Below are positions 9,319 through 18,193 of a stretch of 64,000 nt of DNA, one piece after another; position 1 is the stretch's first letter; each line of letters starts with the position of its first letter. A program made the position numbers and the translations under genes. The stretch is from NCBI GenBank assembly GCA_965248975.1, contig CBDFKU010000019.1:248001-312000 (forward strand), in the 5' to 3' direction. Source of the DNA: CBDFKU01 sp965248975 (lineage in GTDB: Bacteria > Chloroflexota > Dehalococcoidia > Lucifugimonadales > JAGWBF01). The notes under the pieces are model-generated. The model was not told the DNA's origin, did not search any database, and was given only the letters and a program-made list of their open reading frames with translations.

Positions 9319-12300
9319 TCAGCCCTGTGCCTTTTTCATGTCGTCATCGATCTGCGCGATCAACTTTTGTGCTTGCTGTATATTTTCCGCCGCACGGTCG
9401 CCGTAGGACTCGAAGCCACGCAGGACCGCGTGGGCGTAGTCCAGCGCGTCCTCGAAGCGCCCGGCTCTCGCGAGCATAAGGGCGACGTTGAAGCGCGTCT
9501 CGGAAGCTGAATGAACGTTGTTCGCGGCTTCTTCGTATCTGATGGCCTCGCGAAAGTGGTACAAGGCCTGATCCAGCTCATTAGCGCTACTGTATACGGT
9601 GCCCAACTGGTGATGGGTCACCCCCAGATCATTCACTGCGTTAGAGGGAATGATCTGGGGCCTCAAGGAAAAGCCGCAGGGCTTCGTTCAGATTTTTCAG
9701 TGTCTCATCCTTCGAGCGCTTCGCTTCACGCGCTTCCAGGAAGCGTTCATAGGCAACAGTCCCGAGCTGGCCAGCGTTTTTTCCTCTTCCCAGGCGGTCA
9801 CCCTCCGGGCGGAGCTCCAGTGCGCGGTGGAGCCACAGCTCGGCCTGGGCCAGGTCCCGTAGTTCGTGGATGCTCATATGCGTGTAGGCCAGGTTGGAGG
9901 CACAGTCCGCAGCGACGCTCCGATCACCGATTCTCTCGGACAGTGAGAACGCTTCTTCGTACGCGGCGATGCACTCCTTCTGCCCAAGCTGCCGCTGGAT
10001 CTGCGCCAGCTCATTGAGCGACACCGCCAGGGACCGGATGTAGTTACGCTTTGGGTCATCCATCTGTTCGTCAACGGTGAACAGGGCTGACACAGCGCGT
10101 TGGCGGTTCCATTCTACTGCAACCTTTTGTATACTCTCCGCTTCTGCCCACCGCCGAGCTTGTCGCGCAAGGCGTACGCGGTATTGGTCGACCAGGCTCC
10201 AGTCTTCCTCACGACCAAGTTGAGGCCCCCCGGTGGCCGGGTCAACGAAGTCGGGCACGATCCCCTCCACCAGCCGCGCCCATTCCGCCAGGCGACCGGT
10301 ATGGTAGTATAAGGGGCTCAAACCCTGCATATTGCTGATGACACGTCCCCACAAGCCGGAACTACGGGCGAGCTGCCTGGCGTGTAGCAGGTTGGTCTCC
10401 TGTAAGGTCAGCAGCGCGATCACGTCCCGGTTCCCGCGTTCGTACTCGCTATGGTAGTATTGTCCCAACCCACCCATGGCTTCAACGAAGGCTCGCAACG
10501 TCGACGTGGCACTGTCGCCCTCGGGTTCCGGCTTGGAGGCCGGATAGTATTGGTCAAAGATGCCCTTGAAGAACCAGGGGAGAGCAGGGTGGATGGTGTA
10601 GTAGCCACCGCCCAGCGCAGTGAGCAGGCCCACCTCGGCGGCCCGGTCCAGCAACTCCATACCCTCCTGGCGGGTCAGGCCGCGTAGCTCCGGTAGGCAC
10701 CACTCGGCTTCGGGATCACCCATGACCCGCAACACGTTCACGTCCACGAACCCCTGGAAGAGGTGCAGCAGGGCCAGCCGCCGGCGCTGGTCCTCGTCGA
10801 AGGCGTGCTCGAAGCCGTGGCCCAGGGACGCCCCCAGGGAGCTGGATCGGCCCTCGCTGTCCTCGTCGTCGAAGGCGGCCTCTCCCGCCCTAAGTTGCGC
10901 CACAAAGGCCTCTACCTGGTCCCTGGTCCGCCGCCCGTCGCGCAGGGCCTGTCCCACCAGCACGGTGATGGCCAGGGGGTTGCCTTTGGTGAACTCCAAC
11001 AGTGGCCGCCAGTCCTCCACCTCGGCGAGCCGCCGGCCGCGCTTCTGCGCCAGGGCCCGGGCCATCGCCACCCGGTCCGGCATAGGCATGGATGGAACCT
11101 GTATGCGGGCGGGCAGGCCCTGTAGCCAACCCTGCTCGTCCCGCCGGGAGGTGAGCAGGAATTTCGCCCTGGTGCCCTTGGCGGCCCGCAGGAAGTCCGC
11201 CAGCTCACGTTGCTCCTCCGGGCTCCAGTCGGACTCGGTCCCGGAGGGGAAGCCCGCCACCGGTTCCACGTTGTCCCAGACCCACAGCAACGGCACCTGC
11301 TGCAGCAGCTGGAGGGCCACCTGGCGGCGTTGGTCCTCGGGCAGGGCCAGCCAGTTGACCCTGGACCTCTCCAGCCGCCCCCCAAAGGTCCTCTCTATCT
11401 GGTCGAGCACCCGGGCCAGGGGTGTGTATCTCTCGAAGCTGGTGTAGAGCACCGGCCCTTCCACGCCCCCGGTCTGACGGTACCAGCGGGCGAACTCCGC
11501 CGCCGCGGTGCTCTTGCCGCTGCCGGCGTAGGCGTGCAGCAGCACGATGGGCTGGGTGTCGAAGGCCCGGTCCAGGGCCAGCAGGGTCTCGTCGCGGCCG
11601 AAGAACCCCACGTCGGGGGTGTGGGGAAGGCCGGGGTCGAGCCGACCATCAGCCTGGCCGGCAGCCTCGGCGCCGGGCGCGGTGATGGTCGGCTCGCTTC
11701 CATCGGACCGGGGAAGGATGGAGAGGCGGGCGGCATCGTACACCACCGGCACCATCCAGTCCTGCAGCGGCCTGGGCTCGTATCCCACCTCCCGCAGGGG
11801 ATCGTCATGGAGCTGCTTGCGGCCCAGCGTCACCGCCTCGTCCAGAGTGTGGCCCCGGCCCAGGGCGGTGTACAGGTTCTCGACGAACCGGGCGGCGGTG
11901 ACCACGTACACGCTGTAGCGCATGGCGACCACCCCGGCCACCCCCGCCTCCATCGTCTCCTGGGCCAGAGAACCGAAGGTGCGCACCTGGGAGCGGGTGT
12001 CCCCATCCGCGGACTCGGGTGACTGGGAGGCCTCGGCGTGGGCGGAGAGGCAGGCGTTGAGCACCAGAGCGCCGACGCCTGTCTCCACCAGCAGAGCACC
12101 CAGCTCCTGGCCGCCCACCAGGCGCAGGTTGTTTCCGGCCGTCGGGTTCTCGAAGCACAGGTAGCCGTGGCGGCCCGTGCGCGGCTGTCTTGGGTACATC
12201 GTCTGGGGAGAGAACCTTTCGCGCTGGAAGTCCGCCAGCTGTTTCTCCAGCTCCTTTATCTCGTCCTCGGTCTTGTCCTGCCACTCCCTGAATATCTTCT

Positions 12301-13021
12301 CCAGGTCCAGGAAGGTGCCGTGGCCGTCGAAGTGGACGATGTGGTAGGGCTGGCCTTCCTTTGAGGCCTCCCTCAGAACCCGTCCCAGCCGGTCGAAGGT
12401 GGGCGGGCGGAGCACGTCGAGCTGGAAGGCGGCGCGGGTGTCCGCGTTGAGGCCCCTGATGAGCCGCATGGCCACGGAGCGGAAGCCCACGTCGTTGCGG
12501 CCACCGGGGCGGCAGATGGCTAGCAGGATGCGGATGGGGCCGGAGTCGCCCTCGGGGAGCTTCGGGGACTAGGGCGCCTCGGCGTAGGAGTGGACGAAGG
12601 AGCGGGCGCGCAGGGCCAGGGGCACTTCGGTGGCCGGGTCGCGGATGAGCTCCCAGGGGATGGACGTGGTCTCCTGGACTTCGCTGACTATCTCGACTCG
12701 CGTTTCGTGCAGACGTGTCCGCAGAGTGGCCCACAGATCTCGGGCGTCATCACTCTCACGGAACGTGGCCTTAAACAGCCCCACTCCTATCTCGTCCATG
12801 TGCCCTTCGATCCGGGCGGCCATGGCGTCCACGGCGGTATCGTGGTGGACCTTGAGGAAGTCCTCCAGGTACCAGCGCAGGTCTCTTTGCTCCTGGTCGG
12901 TGAGCCGGAAGGGAAAGTCGGAGGTAACCCTCTTCAGACGAGTGCCATCCTCCTCCAGCACCAGCTCGATTCTGTACTGGTCCTCTCCGATGGTGGTTTG
13001 AGTCAGGCGAAGGGTAAGCAC
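9319..13021 (-). pseudogene. CHAT protease-NB-ARC-TPR (STAND) gene, interrupted by an in-frame amber codon and a frameshift
   Basis: One long gene of about 1,230 codons read from GTG 13021, which is preceded by GGGAGGTGAGGAAGG. Codons 1-150 form a lead domain (DLRWYLEDFL, ETTSIPWELIRDP). Codon 151 is TAG (12571-12569), and the same frame continues directly. The CHAT caspase-like domain then has its catalytic His in VHFDGHG and Cys in LVLNACLSA (about residues 234 and 324). NB-ARC features follow: P-loop AYAGSGKST (about 500), Walker-B-like LLWVWDNVEP, FLLTSRRDE and GNPLAITVL. TPR-type helices fill the C-terminus. Near 9641-9666 the frame shifts, and the TPR tail (TRFNVALMLARAGRFEDALDYA) continues in another frame to 9319. 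STAND proteins are signal-triggered switches, and CHAT domains are proteases. The breaks may be real decay or assembly error. Confidence 0.85.
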
Positions 13022-13046
13022 GGGACCTTCCTCACCTCCCAGCTAG

Positions 13047-14165
13047 CTAGTCGATGCCGTACACCCGGGCGGCGTTGTCGCCGGCGATCTTGGCCTTCTC
13101 TTCTTCGGTGCAGTCCGCCAGGATCTCCTCCAGGACCTCCCGGCTCCTGGGGAAGGTGGACTCCACGTGAGGGTAGTCGGAGCCCCACAGGAGCTGGTCC
13201 ACCCCGATGATGTCCCGCAGCCTGACGCCCACGCCGTCCTCCTGAAAGCTCAGGAAGACGTTGCGGTGGAAGTAGTCGCTGGGCACGGCGTCCTCGGTGA
13301 ACTGGAAGCGCACCTCTCCAGGAGGGCGCTGGGTGTAGTAGAAATCCATGGACCGCAGGAAGTGCGGCACCCATGATATCTCGTGCTCTATCGCCCCCAC
13401 CTGCAGCCGGGGGAAGCGCTCGAAGACGCCGTTGAGGATCATGTGGGCCAGGGACACCTTGACGTAGTAGTCGACGTTGACGTTGAAGCCCGGCCTACCC
13501 CGATGGAAGACGAAGTCGGGGGTGCCCGCCCCGTGGCGGTTGGTGGCGAAGTGGAGGCTGATGGGCATGCGAAGGTCCTGGGCCGCCGCCCAAAGCAGGT
13601 CGTACTCGGGCAGGTCGTAGCCCTTCTCCTCCGGGGGGTACACTGATATCATCGCTCCGGCCAGCCCCATGTTGGCGCAGCGTTCCAGCTCCTTCACGCC
13701 CTCGCCGATATCGTCCACGTTGACCATGCCGATACCCTTGAGCCGGTGGGGAAAGGGCTTGCAGAACTCGGCCAGCCAGTCGTTGTAGGCCGCCATGATG
13801 GCCGTGAGGAGCTGGCTGTCGGGCAGGCTGAACACCAGAAGCCCGACGGTGGGATAGATCACACCGGCGTACACTCCGTCGGTCTCCAGGTCTTTGACGT
13901 GCTCCTCGGGGACGTAGGCTCCCCGTCTGACCTCTTCCCAGGAGCCTGTGACGCGCATGCTGTCCCGGTCCTCGTACCTGCCACCCGCCTGTATCCCGCC
14001 CACCAGGCTCTGGAACTTGCGGTCCTCGCAGTACCACCAGGCGCCGTCGGCCTCCTCGACCAGGTGAGGCGCACGGTCCCTGAACCGGGGCTCAATCCTG
14101 GTTGTCCACAGGTCCGGTGGCTCCATGACGTGGCTGTCCGACGAGATGACCCTGTAGCTGGACAT
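13047..14165 (-). CDS. Amidohydrolase (Amidohydro_2, ACMSD-like), paralogue of 7142-8272
   Basis: A 372-aa TIM-barrel hydrolase starting MSSYRVISSDSHVMEPPDLW, with PISLHFATNRHG, WGSDYPHVESTFP and the ending CTEEEKAKIAGDNAARVYGID. Length, motifs and tail match the protein at 7142-8272, so a tandem duplication later separated by the CHAT-STAND module is plausible. Its stop is only 25 bp upstream of the CHAT gene start, and the pair may share a transcript that begins near the -10 box at 14222-14227. Probable role: hydrolysis or decarboxylation of a ring or carboxylate substrate in catabolism; the exact substrate is unknown. Confidence 0.88.
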   Translation of the reverse strand: MSSYRVISSDSHVMEPPDLWTTRIEPRFRDRAPHLVEEADGAWWYCEDRKFQSLVGGIQAGGRYEDRDSMRVTGSWEEVRRGAYVPEEHVKDLETDGVYAGVIYPTVGLLVFSLPDSQLLTAIMAAYNDWLAEFCKPFPHRLKGIGMVNVDDIGEGVKELERCANMGLAGAMISVYPPEEKGYDLPEYDLLWAAAQDLRMPISLHFATNRHGAGTPDFVFHRGRPGFNVNVDYYVKVSLAHMILNGVFERFPRLQVGAIEHEISWVPHFLRSMDFYYTQRPPGEVRFQFTEDAVPSDYFHRNVFLSFQEDGVGVRLRDIIGVDQLLWGSDYPHVESTFPRSREVLEEILADCTEEEKAKIAGDNAARVYGID

Positions 14166-14192
14166 ACCTGGCCCCCTTAGACCTTGCTGGGT

Positions 14193-14227
14193 CCACTAGG
14201 ACTAGTGGCCGGACTCTCACTATTATA
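14193..14227 (-). promoter_or_regulatory. -10 box and palindrome ahead of the amidohydrolase/CHAT operon
   Basis: On the minus strand a perfect TATAAT lies at 14227-14222, without a convincing -35. Just downstream, 14193-14208 holds the inverted repeat CCACTAG/CTAGTGG with a 2-base centre. A palindrome between start point and gene could be an operator or a 5'-leader hairpin. Confidence 0.45.
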
Positions 14228-14253
14228 CGCGAACCGGAGCGGGCCGGCACGTG

Positions 14254-14292
14254 CCCTCACCCCGGCCCATCTCCCAGAGGGAGAGGGGTGGC
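14254..14292. repeat. Intergenic C/G-tract repeat
   Basis: CCCTCACCCC is followed by an inverted repeat TCTCCC/GGGAGA across a 3-nt loop, then GGGGTGG. It lies between two minus-strand genes and belongs to the dispersed family also found at 5046 and 7035. Confidence 0.5.
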
Positions 14293-14319
14293 CCACACCT
14301 GCCGCAGGCCGTGAGGGGC

Positions 14320-15081
14320 TCAACTCTCCACCCTGGTGGAGTCCATCATCGCCAGCCCCTCCAGGGCCAGCCCGTATCCAAGCTGATCGTGCATGATGGA
14401 CTTGAGGTACTGGGTCAGGGCCACCTTGGTGTAGCGTATCGCCAGACGGGGCCTCTTTGCGATCTCCCGGGCCACCTCCCACGACCGGGGAAGCAGCCTG
14501 TCCCGGGGCACCACCTCGGCCACCAGGCCCAGGTCCCGGGCCTCTTCGGCGGAGAGGGTCTGGCCGGTCCACAGGAAGTGCCTGCCCCGGTTGAATCCCA
14601 TGAGCAGTGGGTACACCACGTGGACCCCGTCGCCGGCCACGAGGCCGTTGGGAAAGTGGGGCGCGTCCCGGAAGGTGGCCTCCTCGGCCGCCAGAACGAC
14701 GTCCCCCAGCAGGGCGATCTCAGAGTGGCGGTGGGCCGGCCCGTTGACCGCGCTGATCACCGGCACCTCGATATCCAGCAGCTTCATCAGGAGGTGCTTC
14801 CCCTCCCAGTACACGGTGTCCCACTGTCCGGCAGTCATCCCTCCCGGGCTGGGAGTGATCGGCGGCATTGAGATGAAGGCGCCGCCGGTGCCCGTCATGA
14901 TCACCACCAGGTTCTCCGGATCGTTGCCGATGTCGGTGAAGGCCTCTGGGAACTCGGTGTGAGGAACCTGGTCCCAGATAATGGTGCCTCCATCGGTGTG
15001 GAAGGTTATCTGCAGGATGCCGTCCTGCCGTTCCATGCTGATGGTGCTGTACTTGTTGGAGTACTCCTCGAACTTGGACAT
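14320..15081 (-). CDS. Enoyl-CoA hydratase/isomerase family protein (crotonase fold)
   Basis: A 253-aa crotonase-superfamily protein. The oxyanion-hole segments correspond to GTGGAFIS near the N-terminus and to VNGPAHRHSEIALLGDVVLA in the middle. The C-terminal part holds AEEARDLGLVAEVVP, typical of enoyl-CoA hydratases. The usual paired glutamates of true enoyl-CoA hydratase are not obvious, so isomerase, hydrolase or decarboxylase activity on an acyl-CoA is equally possible. It is divergently oriented to two MaoC-type hydratases across a 161-bp gap with promoter boxes on both strands, suggesting a shared acyl-CoA pathway. Confidence 0.85.
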   Translation of the reverse strand: MSKFEEYSNKYSTISMERQDGILQITFHTDGGTIIWDQVPHTEFPEAFTDIGNDPENLVVIMTGTGGAFISMPPITPSPGGMTAGQWDTVYWEGKHLLMKLLDIEVPVISAVNGPAHRHSEIALLGDVVLAAEEATFRDAPHFPNGLVAGDGVHVVYPLLMGFNRGRHFLWTGQTLSAEEARDLGLVAEVVPRDRLLPRSWEVAREIAKRPRLAIRYTKVALTQYLKSIMHDQLGYGLALEGLAMMDSTRVES

Positions 15082-15125
15082 GATAGGGCCCCCTTTCGGT
15101 ATATTCCCCTGCCAGGTACGGGACG

Positions 15126-15193
15126 ATTATATCCACCGGGTCTCCACTAGTACACGGCCACATGTTGGCTTCGCCGGGCGGAGGTAGTAGACT
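15126..15193. promoter_or_regulatory. Divergent promoter region between crotonase and MaoC genes
   Basis: Plus strand: TTGGCT (15165-15170), 17-nt spacer, TAGACT (15188-15193), about 50 nt ahead of the MaoC-like gene. Minus strand: TATAAT at 15131-15126, about 45 nt ahead of the crotonase gene, with no clear -35. Confidence 0.5.
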
Positions 15194-15242
15194 AGAAGCC
15201 GTTGCGCCAGCCTAAGACCCTCGGAGAAGCGAAGGAGGACCC

Positions 15243-15728
15243 ATGACCGCACCCGCTGACGAGTTCACCCTCTCTGATGAGCTGATGGCCTGGTTGGGGA
15301 AGGAGATTCAGCTAGGCACCGGCGTGGTGGAGGCCGGCGCCATCGCCAAGTTCGCCGACGCCATCAAGGACCCCAACCCCCTTTATCGTGACGCCGAGTA
15401 CGCCAGGTCCACGCCCTACGGCGGCATCGTGGCGCCTCCCACCTTCATGCACTGCTTCAGGGACGTGGGGTACGCCAATTTCGATCCCCCCATGCCCTGG
15501 AAGAACGTTACCACGCTGAACGGTGGAAACGAGTTCGAGCTTTATCACCCCCTGCGCCCCGGCGACCTCATCACGGGCACCGCCAAGCTGGCGGAGATCT
15601 ACTCCCGGCCGTCGGCCGCCATGGGCCCGATGATCTTCGTGATCATAGAGATGACCTACACCAACCAACGGCACGATGTGGTCGCCAAGCAGCGGTCCAC
15701 CCTCATAAGGCTCGAGGCCAAGGGTTAA
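15243..15728 (+). CDS. MaoC-like hot-dog dehydratase, subunit 1
   Basis: A 161-aa hot-dog-fold protein of the MaoC/FAS1-like dehydratase N-terminal type, which hydrates enoyl-CoA or dehydrates hydroxyacyl-CoA. Visible marks are IAKFADAIKDPNPLYRD, with the NPLY segment around the active site, PYGGIVAPPTFMHC, and HPLRPGDLITGTAKLAEI. The start follows GAAGGAGG. The next MaoC gene begins 11 bp after the stop; such small hot-dog proteins often work as heteromers in which only one subunit carries the complete Asp/His dyad, so these two likely form one enzyme (inference). Confidence 0.85.
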   Translation: MTAPADEFTLSDELMAWLGKEIQLGTGVVEAGAIAKFADAIKDPNPLYRDAEYARSTPYGGIVAPPTFMHCFRDVGYANFDPPMPWKNVTTLNGGNEFELYHPLRPGDLITGTAKLAEIYSRPSAAMGPMIFVIIEMTYTNQRHDVVAKQRSTLIRLEAKG

Positions 15729-15739
15729 GGAGGAGAGAC

Positions 15740-16228
15740 ATGGCGATTTACGGCCTACCCTATCCAGGATCCGACGCACCCTGGGTGGATAAGCCCCAGG
15801 TGCATTTCGAGGACGTCAACGAAGGGGCGGCCCTTCCGTCGAAGACCAAGGGACCTCTGACGGTCACCGACATGGTTGTCTTCTCGGGGGCCACCGGCGA
15901 CTTCACTCTGATCCACCATGACCGGGAGTACGCAAAGGGACCCGCCGGCCTGCCGGACATCATACTGCACGGACAATGTAAGCTGGCCTTCATGACCCAC
16001 GTGGTGACCGATTGGGTCGGCGTCGAAGGGCGGATCAAAAAGCTCGGCGGAAGGTTTCGCGGGATGGACATCGTCAGCGACACCGTGGTATCCCAGGGGA
16101 AGGTAACCCGCAAGTACGTCGAGGGCGGAGAGCACCTGGTCGACCTTGAGCTGAGCAATGAGAACAGCCGGGCCGGCATCACAGCCACCGGCAACGCCAC
16201 CGTGTCGCTGCCCTCCCGGGGCGGCTAA
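15740..16228 (+). CDS. MaoC-like hot-dog hydratase, subunit 2
   Basis: A 162-aa hot-dog protein. VVFSGATGDFTLIHHDREYAK carries the MaoC D-x(4)-H catalytic pattern (Asp in GDFTLIHHD, His next to it). HGQCKLAFMTHVVTDWVG and GRFRGMDIVSDTVVSQGKV are the second half of the fold. The start has GGAGGAG upstream. It probably pairs with the preceding 161-aa protein as the catalytic subunit of an enoyl-CoA hydratase. The next gene, a dehydroquinase-like protein, follows 58 bp later on the same strand. Confidence 0.86.
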   Translation: MAIYGLPYPGSDAPWVDKPQVHFEDVNEGAALPSKTKGPLTVTDMVVFSGATGDFTLIHHDREYAKGPAGLPDIILHGQCKLAFMTHVVTDWVGVEGRIKKLGGRFRGMDIVSDTVVSQGKVTRKYVEGGEHLVDLELSNENSRAGITATGNATVSLPSRGG

Positions 16229-16286
16229 ATGCTTTGAAGCCCTGATTACACCGATTCGGACCCAGACCAACTTAGGGAGGGTGGAG

Positions 16287-16718
16287 ATGACCAGAGTCCT
16301 GGTGATACACGGAGCCGGCCTCAACATGCGAGGGAAGTCCCAGGTGGAGCTTTTCGGCCCCGCCACCCTGGACCAGATCAACGAGCAGATCCGGGGATAC
16401 GCCGACAGCCTCGGTGTAGACGTGGAGATATTCCAGTCCAACAACGAAGGCGATATCCTGGACGCCATCTACGACGCCCACGACCGCGACGTGGACGCGG
16501 CACTGATCAATCCCGGGGGTTACACCGCCGGCACGGGCCCAATCCGCAACGCCATCGGCCAGGTCCGCTATCCCTTCTACGAGGTCCACGTCACCAACCC
16601 GACGTCGCGGGGGATGGTCTCCAACGTCATGCCCGCCTGCAAGGGGGCGGTGTACGGCTTCGGCGTCTACGGCTACTACCTGGCCATGGAGGCGATCAAA
16701 CAGACGGCCGGATCCTAA
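16287..16718 (+). CDS. Type II 3-dehydroquinase-like protein with altered active site
   Basis: A 143-aa protein with the flavodoxin-like fold of type II dehydroquinase (AroQ): VLVIHGAGLN, FQSNNEGDILDAIYDA, ALINPGGYTAGTGPIRNAI and FYEVHVTN are all clear. In genuine AroQ the loop reads LNLLGxRxPxxYG, in which Arg and Tyr are catalytic. Here it reads LNMRGKSQVELFG, so the Arg is replaced by Ser and the Tyr by Phe. The His of EVH and the Asn of INP are kept. No other shikimate genes are nearby; the neighbours are MaoC hydratases and a crotonase. A different reaction on a related substrate is therefore likely (inference). ATG 16287 follows AGGGAGGG; the frame extends upstream without support. Confidence 0.85.
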   Translation: MTRVLVIHGAGLNMRGKSQVELFGPATLDQINEQIRGYADSLGVDVEIFQSNNEGDILDAIYDAHDRDVDAALINPGGYTAGTGPIRNAIGQVRYPFYEVHVTNPTSRGMVSNVMPACKGAVYGFGVYGYYLAMEAIKQTAGS

Positions 16719-16802
16719 GGGTCGGGAGACGGTGCATGCCTGAAAGGCCTGGGCGAAGAGGCGGCGAGGAAGCTACGAGGACCCTCGGCCCACTACCGCT
16801 GC

Positions 16803-17897
16803 CTAAGATATTCCGAAGAAACCCGCCGCGTTGTCCCACAGGATCTTGCGCTTCGCCTCGTCGGAGAGCAGGGGATCGTTCACGAGAGGGTCCAGCTCGT
16901 CGGGGAACCCGGTGAGCTCGGGATGGGGGTACTGGCTGCCCCAGACGAAACAATGGTCCCCCACCATCTTCACCACGTCGGCGATAGTCCGCTCCCCGGG
17001 CTCGACGGTGGTGAAGCCCTGGCGCCCGAAGAGGATGCTGGGGGCCTGGGTGCTGGTCGACTCGGCGCCGAAGGGGCCTCCCCAGTGCTCGTCGGCGCGG
17101 TCCAGCCAGAAGGGCACCCACCCGGACCCGGCGCCCAGGAATCCGACCTTGAGCGCTGGGAAGCGCTCCAGCACGTTGTGGCCCATGAAGGAGAGAATGC
17201 CCAGCATCATCTCGAAGGGGTCCAGCACCGCCTCGCGCCCGTAGGGGACGTCGAATCGGTCTTCTCCTATCTGATGCAGGACGCTGCCCTCGGCTTCGTG
17301 GAGCAGTAGGGGTACTCCCAGCTCTTCTGCCTCTTTGTAAAGCGGATCGTAAACCAGGGCATGGAGCCTGCGTCCCACCAGGGGGTTGGGCCTGATGAAG
17401 GCGGCCACGCAGCCCAGGTCCATTACCCCGCGGCGCAGCTCGGCTACTGCCTGATCGACGTCCTGCAGCGGGATCAGCGCCACCGCCTTCAGGCGGGCGG
17501 GATCGGTCCGGCAGTAGTCGTGGAGCCAGTCGTTGTAAGCCCGGCATATGGCCTCGGCCGAGACCGTGTCCACGTGGTCGGCCCAGGTGGCGTAAAGCCC
17601 CACGGTTGGGAGCAGCACAGCTACGTCCACCCCTTCCCGGTCCATGTCCCGCAGGTTCGATTCCACGCTGAAGTTGCTTTTGACGGCCTCGGAGAAGGTG
17701 TTGCGATATTCGGGACTGGTCAGGAAACCTGTCCGGCTTTCTCGTACGGGTTTCCCGTTGACGGTGATGGAGCCGAGGCCTTCTCCCACCTGCACAAGGT
17801 CTGTGCCCTTCAGTGGCCCTTCCAACCATCGCTCCCACATGTCCGGCGGCTCGATCACGTGGCGGTTGCTATCGATGACCCTGTACTGCCCCTTCAC
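16803..17897 (-). CDS. Amidohydrolase (Amidohydro_2)
   Basis: A 364-aa TIM-barrel amidohydrolase. It opens MKGQYRVIDSNRHVIEPPDM and shows PLLLHEAEGSV, FMGHNVLERFPALKVGFLG and WGSQYPHPELTG. At this last site WGSDYP of the paralogues reads WGSQYP, so the usual catalytic/metal Asp is replaced by Gln. It starts with GTG at 17897, behind a perfect AAGGAGG site, and has its own promoter. It is convergent with the dehydroquinase-like gene (84-bp gap). Because of the Asp-to-Gln change, normal hydrolase chemistry is doubtful. Confidence 0.85.
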   Translation of the reverse strand: MKGQYRVIDSNRHVIEPPDMWERWLEGPLKGTDLVQVGEGLGSITVNGKPVRESRTGFLTSPEYRNTFSEAVKSNFSVESNLRDMDREGVDVAVLLPTVGLYATWADHVDTVSAEAICRAYNDWLHDYCRTDPARLKAVALIPLQDVDQAVAELRRGVMDLGCVAAFIRPNPLVGRRLHALVYDPLYKEAEELGVPLLLHEAEGSVLHQIGEDRFDVPYGREAVLDPFEMMLGILSFMGHNVLERFPALKVGFLGAGSGWVPFWLDRADEHWGGPFGAESTSTQAPSILFGRQGFTTVEPGERTIADVVKMVGDHCFVWGSQYPHPELTGFPDELDPLVNDPLLSDEAKRKILWDNAAGFFGIS

Positions 17898-17938
17898 GGC
17901 GCCTCCTTGTCCAAACCTATGGGAGATCGGTCCTCAGT

Positions 17939-17967
17939 ATCGTATTATCCAAGCAAGATGACGTCAA
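17939..17967 (-). promoter_or_regulatory. Promoter of the 16803-17897 amidohydrolase
   Basis: Read on the minus strand: TTGACG (17967-17962), 17-nt spacer, TACGAT (17944-17939), about 42 nt before the GTG start. Confidence 0.55.
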
Positions 17968-18004
17968 GCATTCTCAGCCAGAGGCGGGATGAACGATTGG
18001 CTTG

Positions 18005-18033
18005 TTGAAACATGGCACCGTCGGTGGTATACT
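18005..18033 (+). promoter_or_regulatory. Promoter of the nusA-infB operon
   Basis: TTGAAA (18005-18010), 17-nt spacer, TATACT (18028-18033). A start near 18040 gives an unusually long leader of about 150 nt before nusA. Confidence 0.75.
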
Positions 18034-18068
18034 ACACGATGGACCCGACCGCGCCCTGTGCTTTGGAG

Positions 18069-18094
18069 GCCCCGATACATCGGGGCTTCTTGTT
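18069..18094 (+). terminator. Terminator-like hairpin (possible attenuator) in the nusA leader
   Basis: GCCCCGA (18069-18075) and TCGGGGC (18080-18086) form a 7-bp stem with loop TACA, followed by TTCTTGTT. It lies about 30 nt after the predicted start of transcription and 100 nt before nusA, so it could attenuate the operon. A second short hairpin (GGAGG 18162-18166 / CCTCC 18173-18177) lies close to the nusA ribosome site. Confidence 0.55.
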
Positions 18095-18193
18095 AAGAAG
18101 CCGAGTCCAGGTTGGGCACCTCGACGGCAAGGGACCTCGGTAGGACCGGGGAGGAAGCAGAGGAGGCCTGAACCTCCGGGGAGCGGAGACGCT

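Noticed and set aside
16287..16718. Annotation as genuine aroQ
   Set aside because: The Arg and Tyr needed for dehydroquinase catalysis are replaced, and the neighbours are acyl-CoA enzymes.
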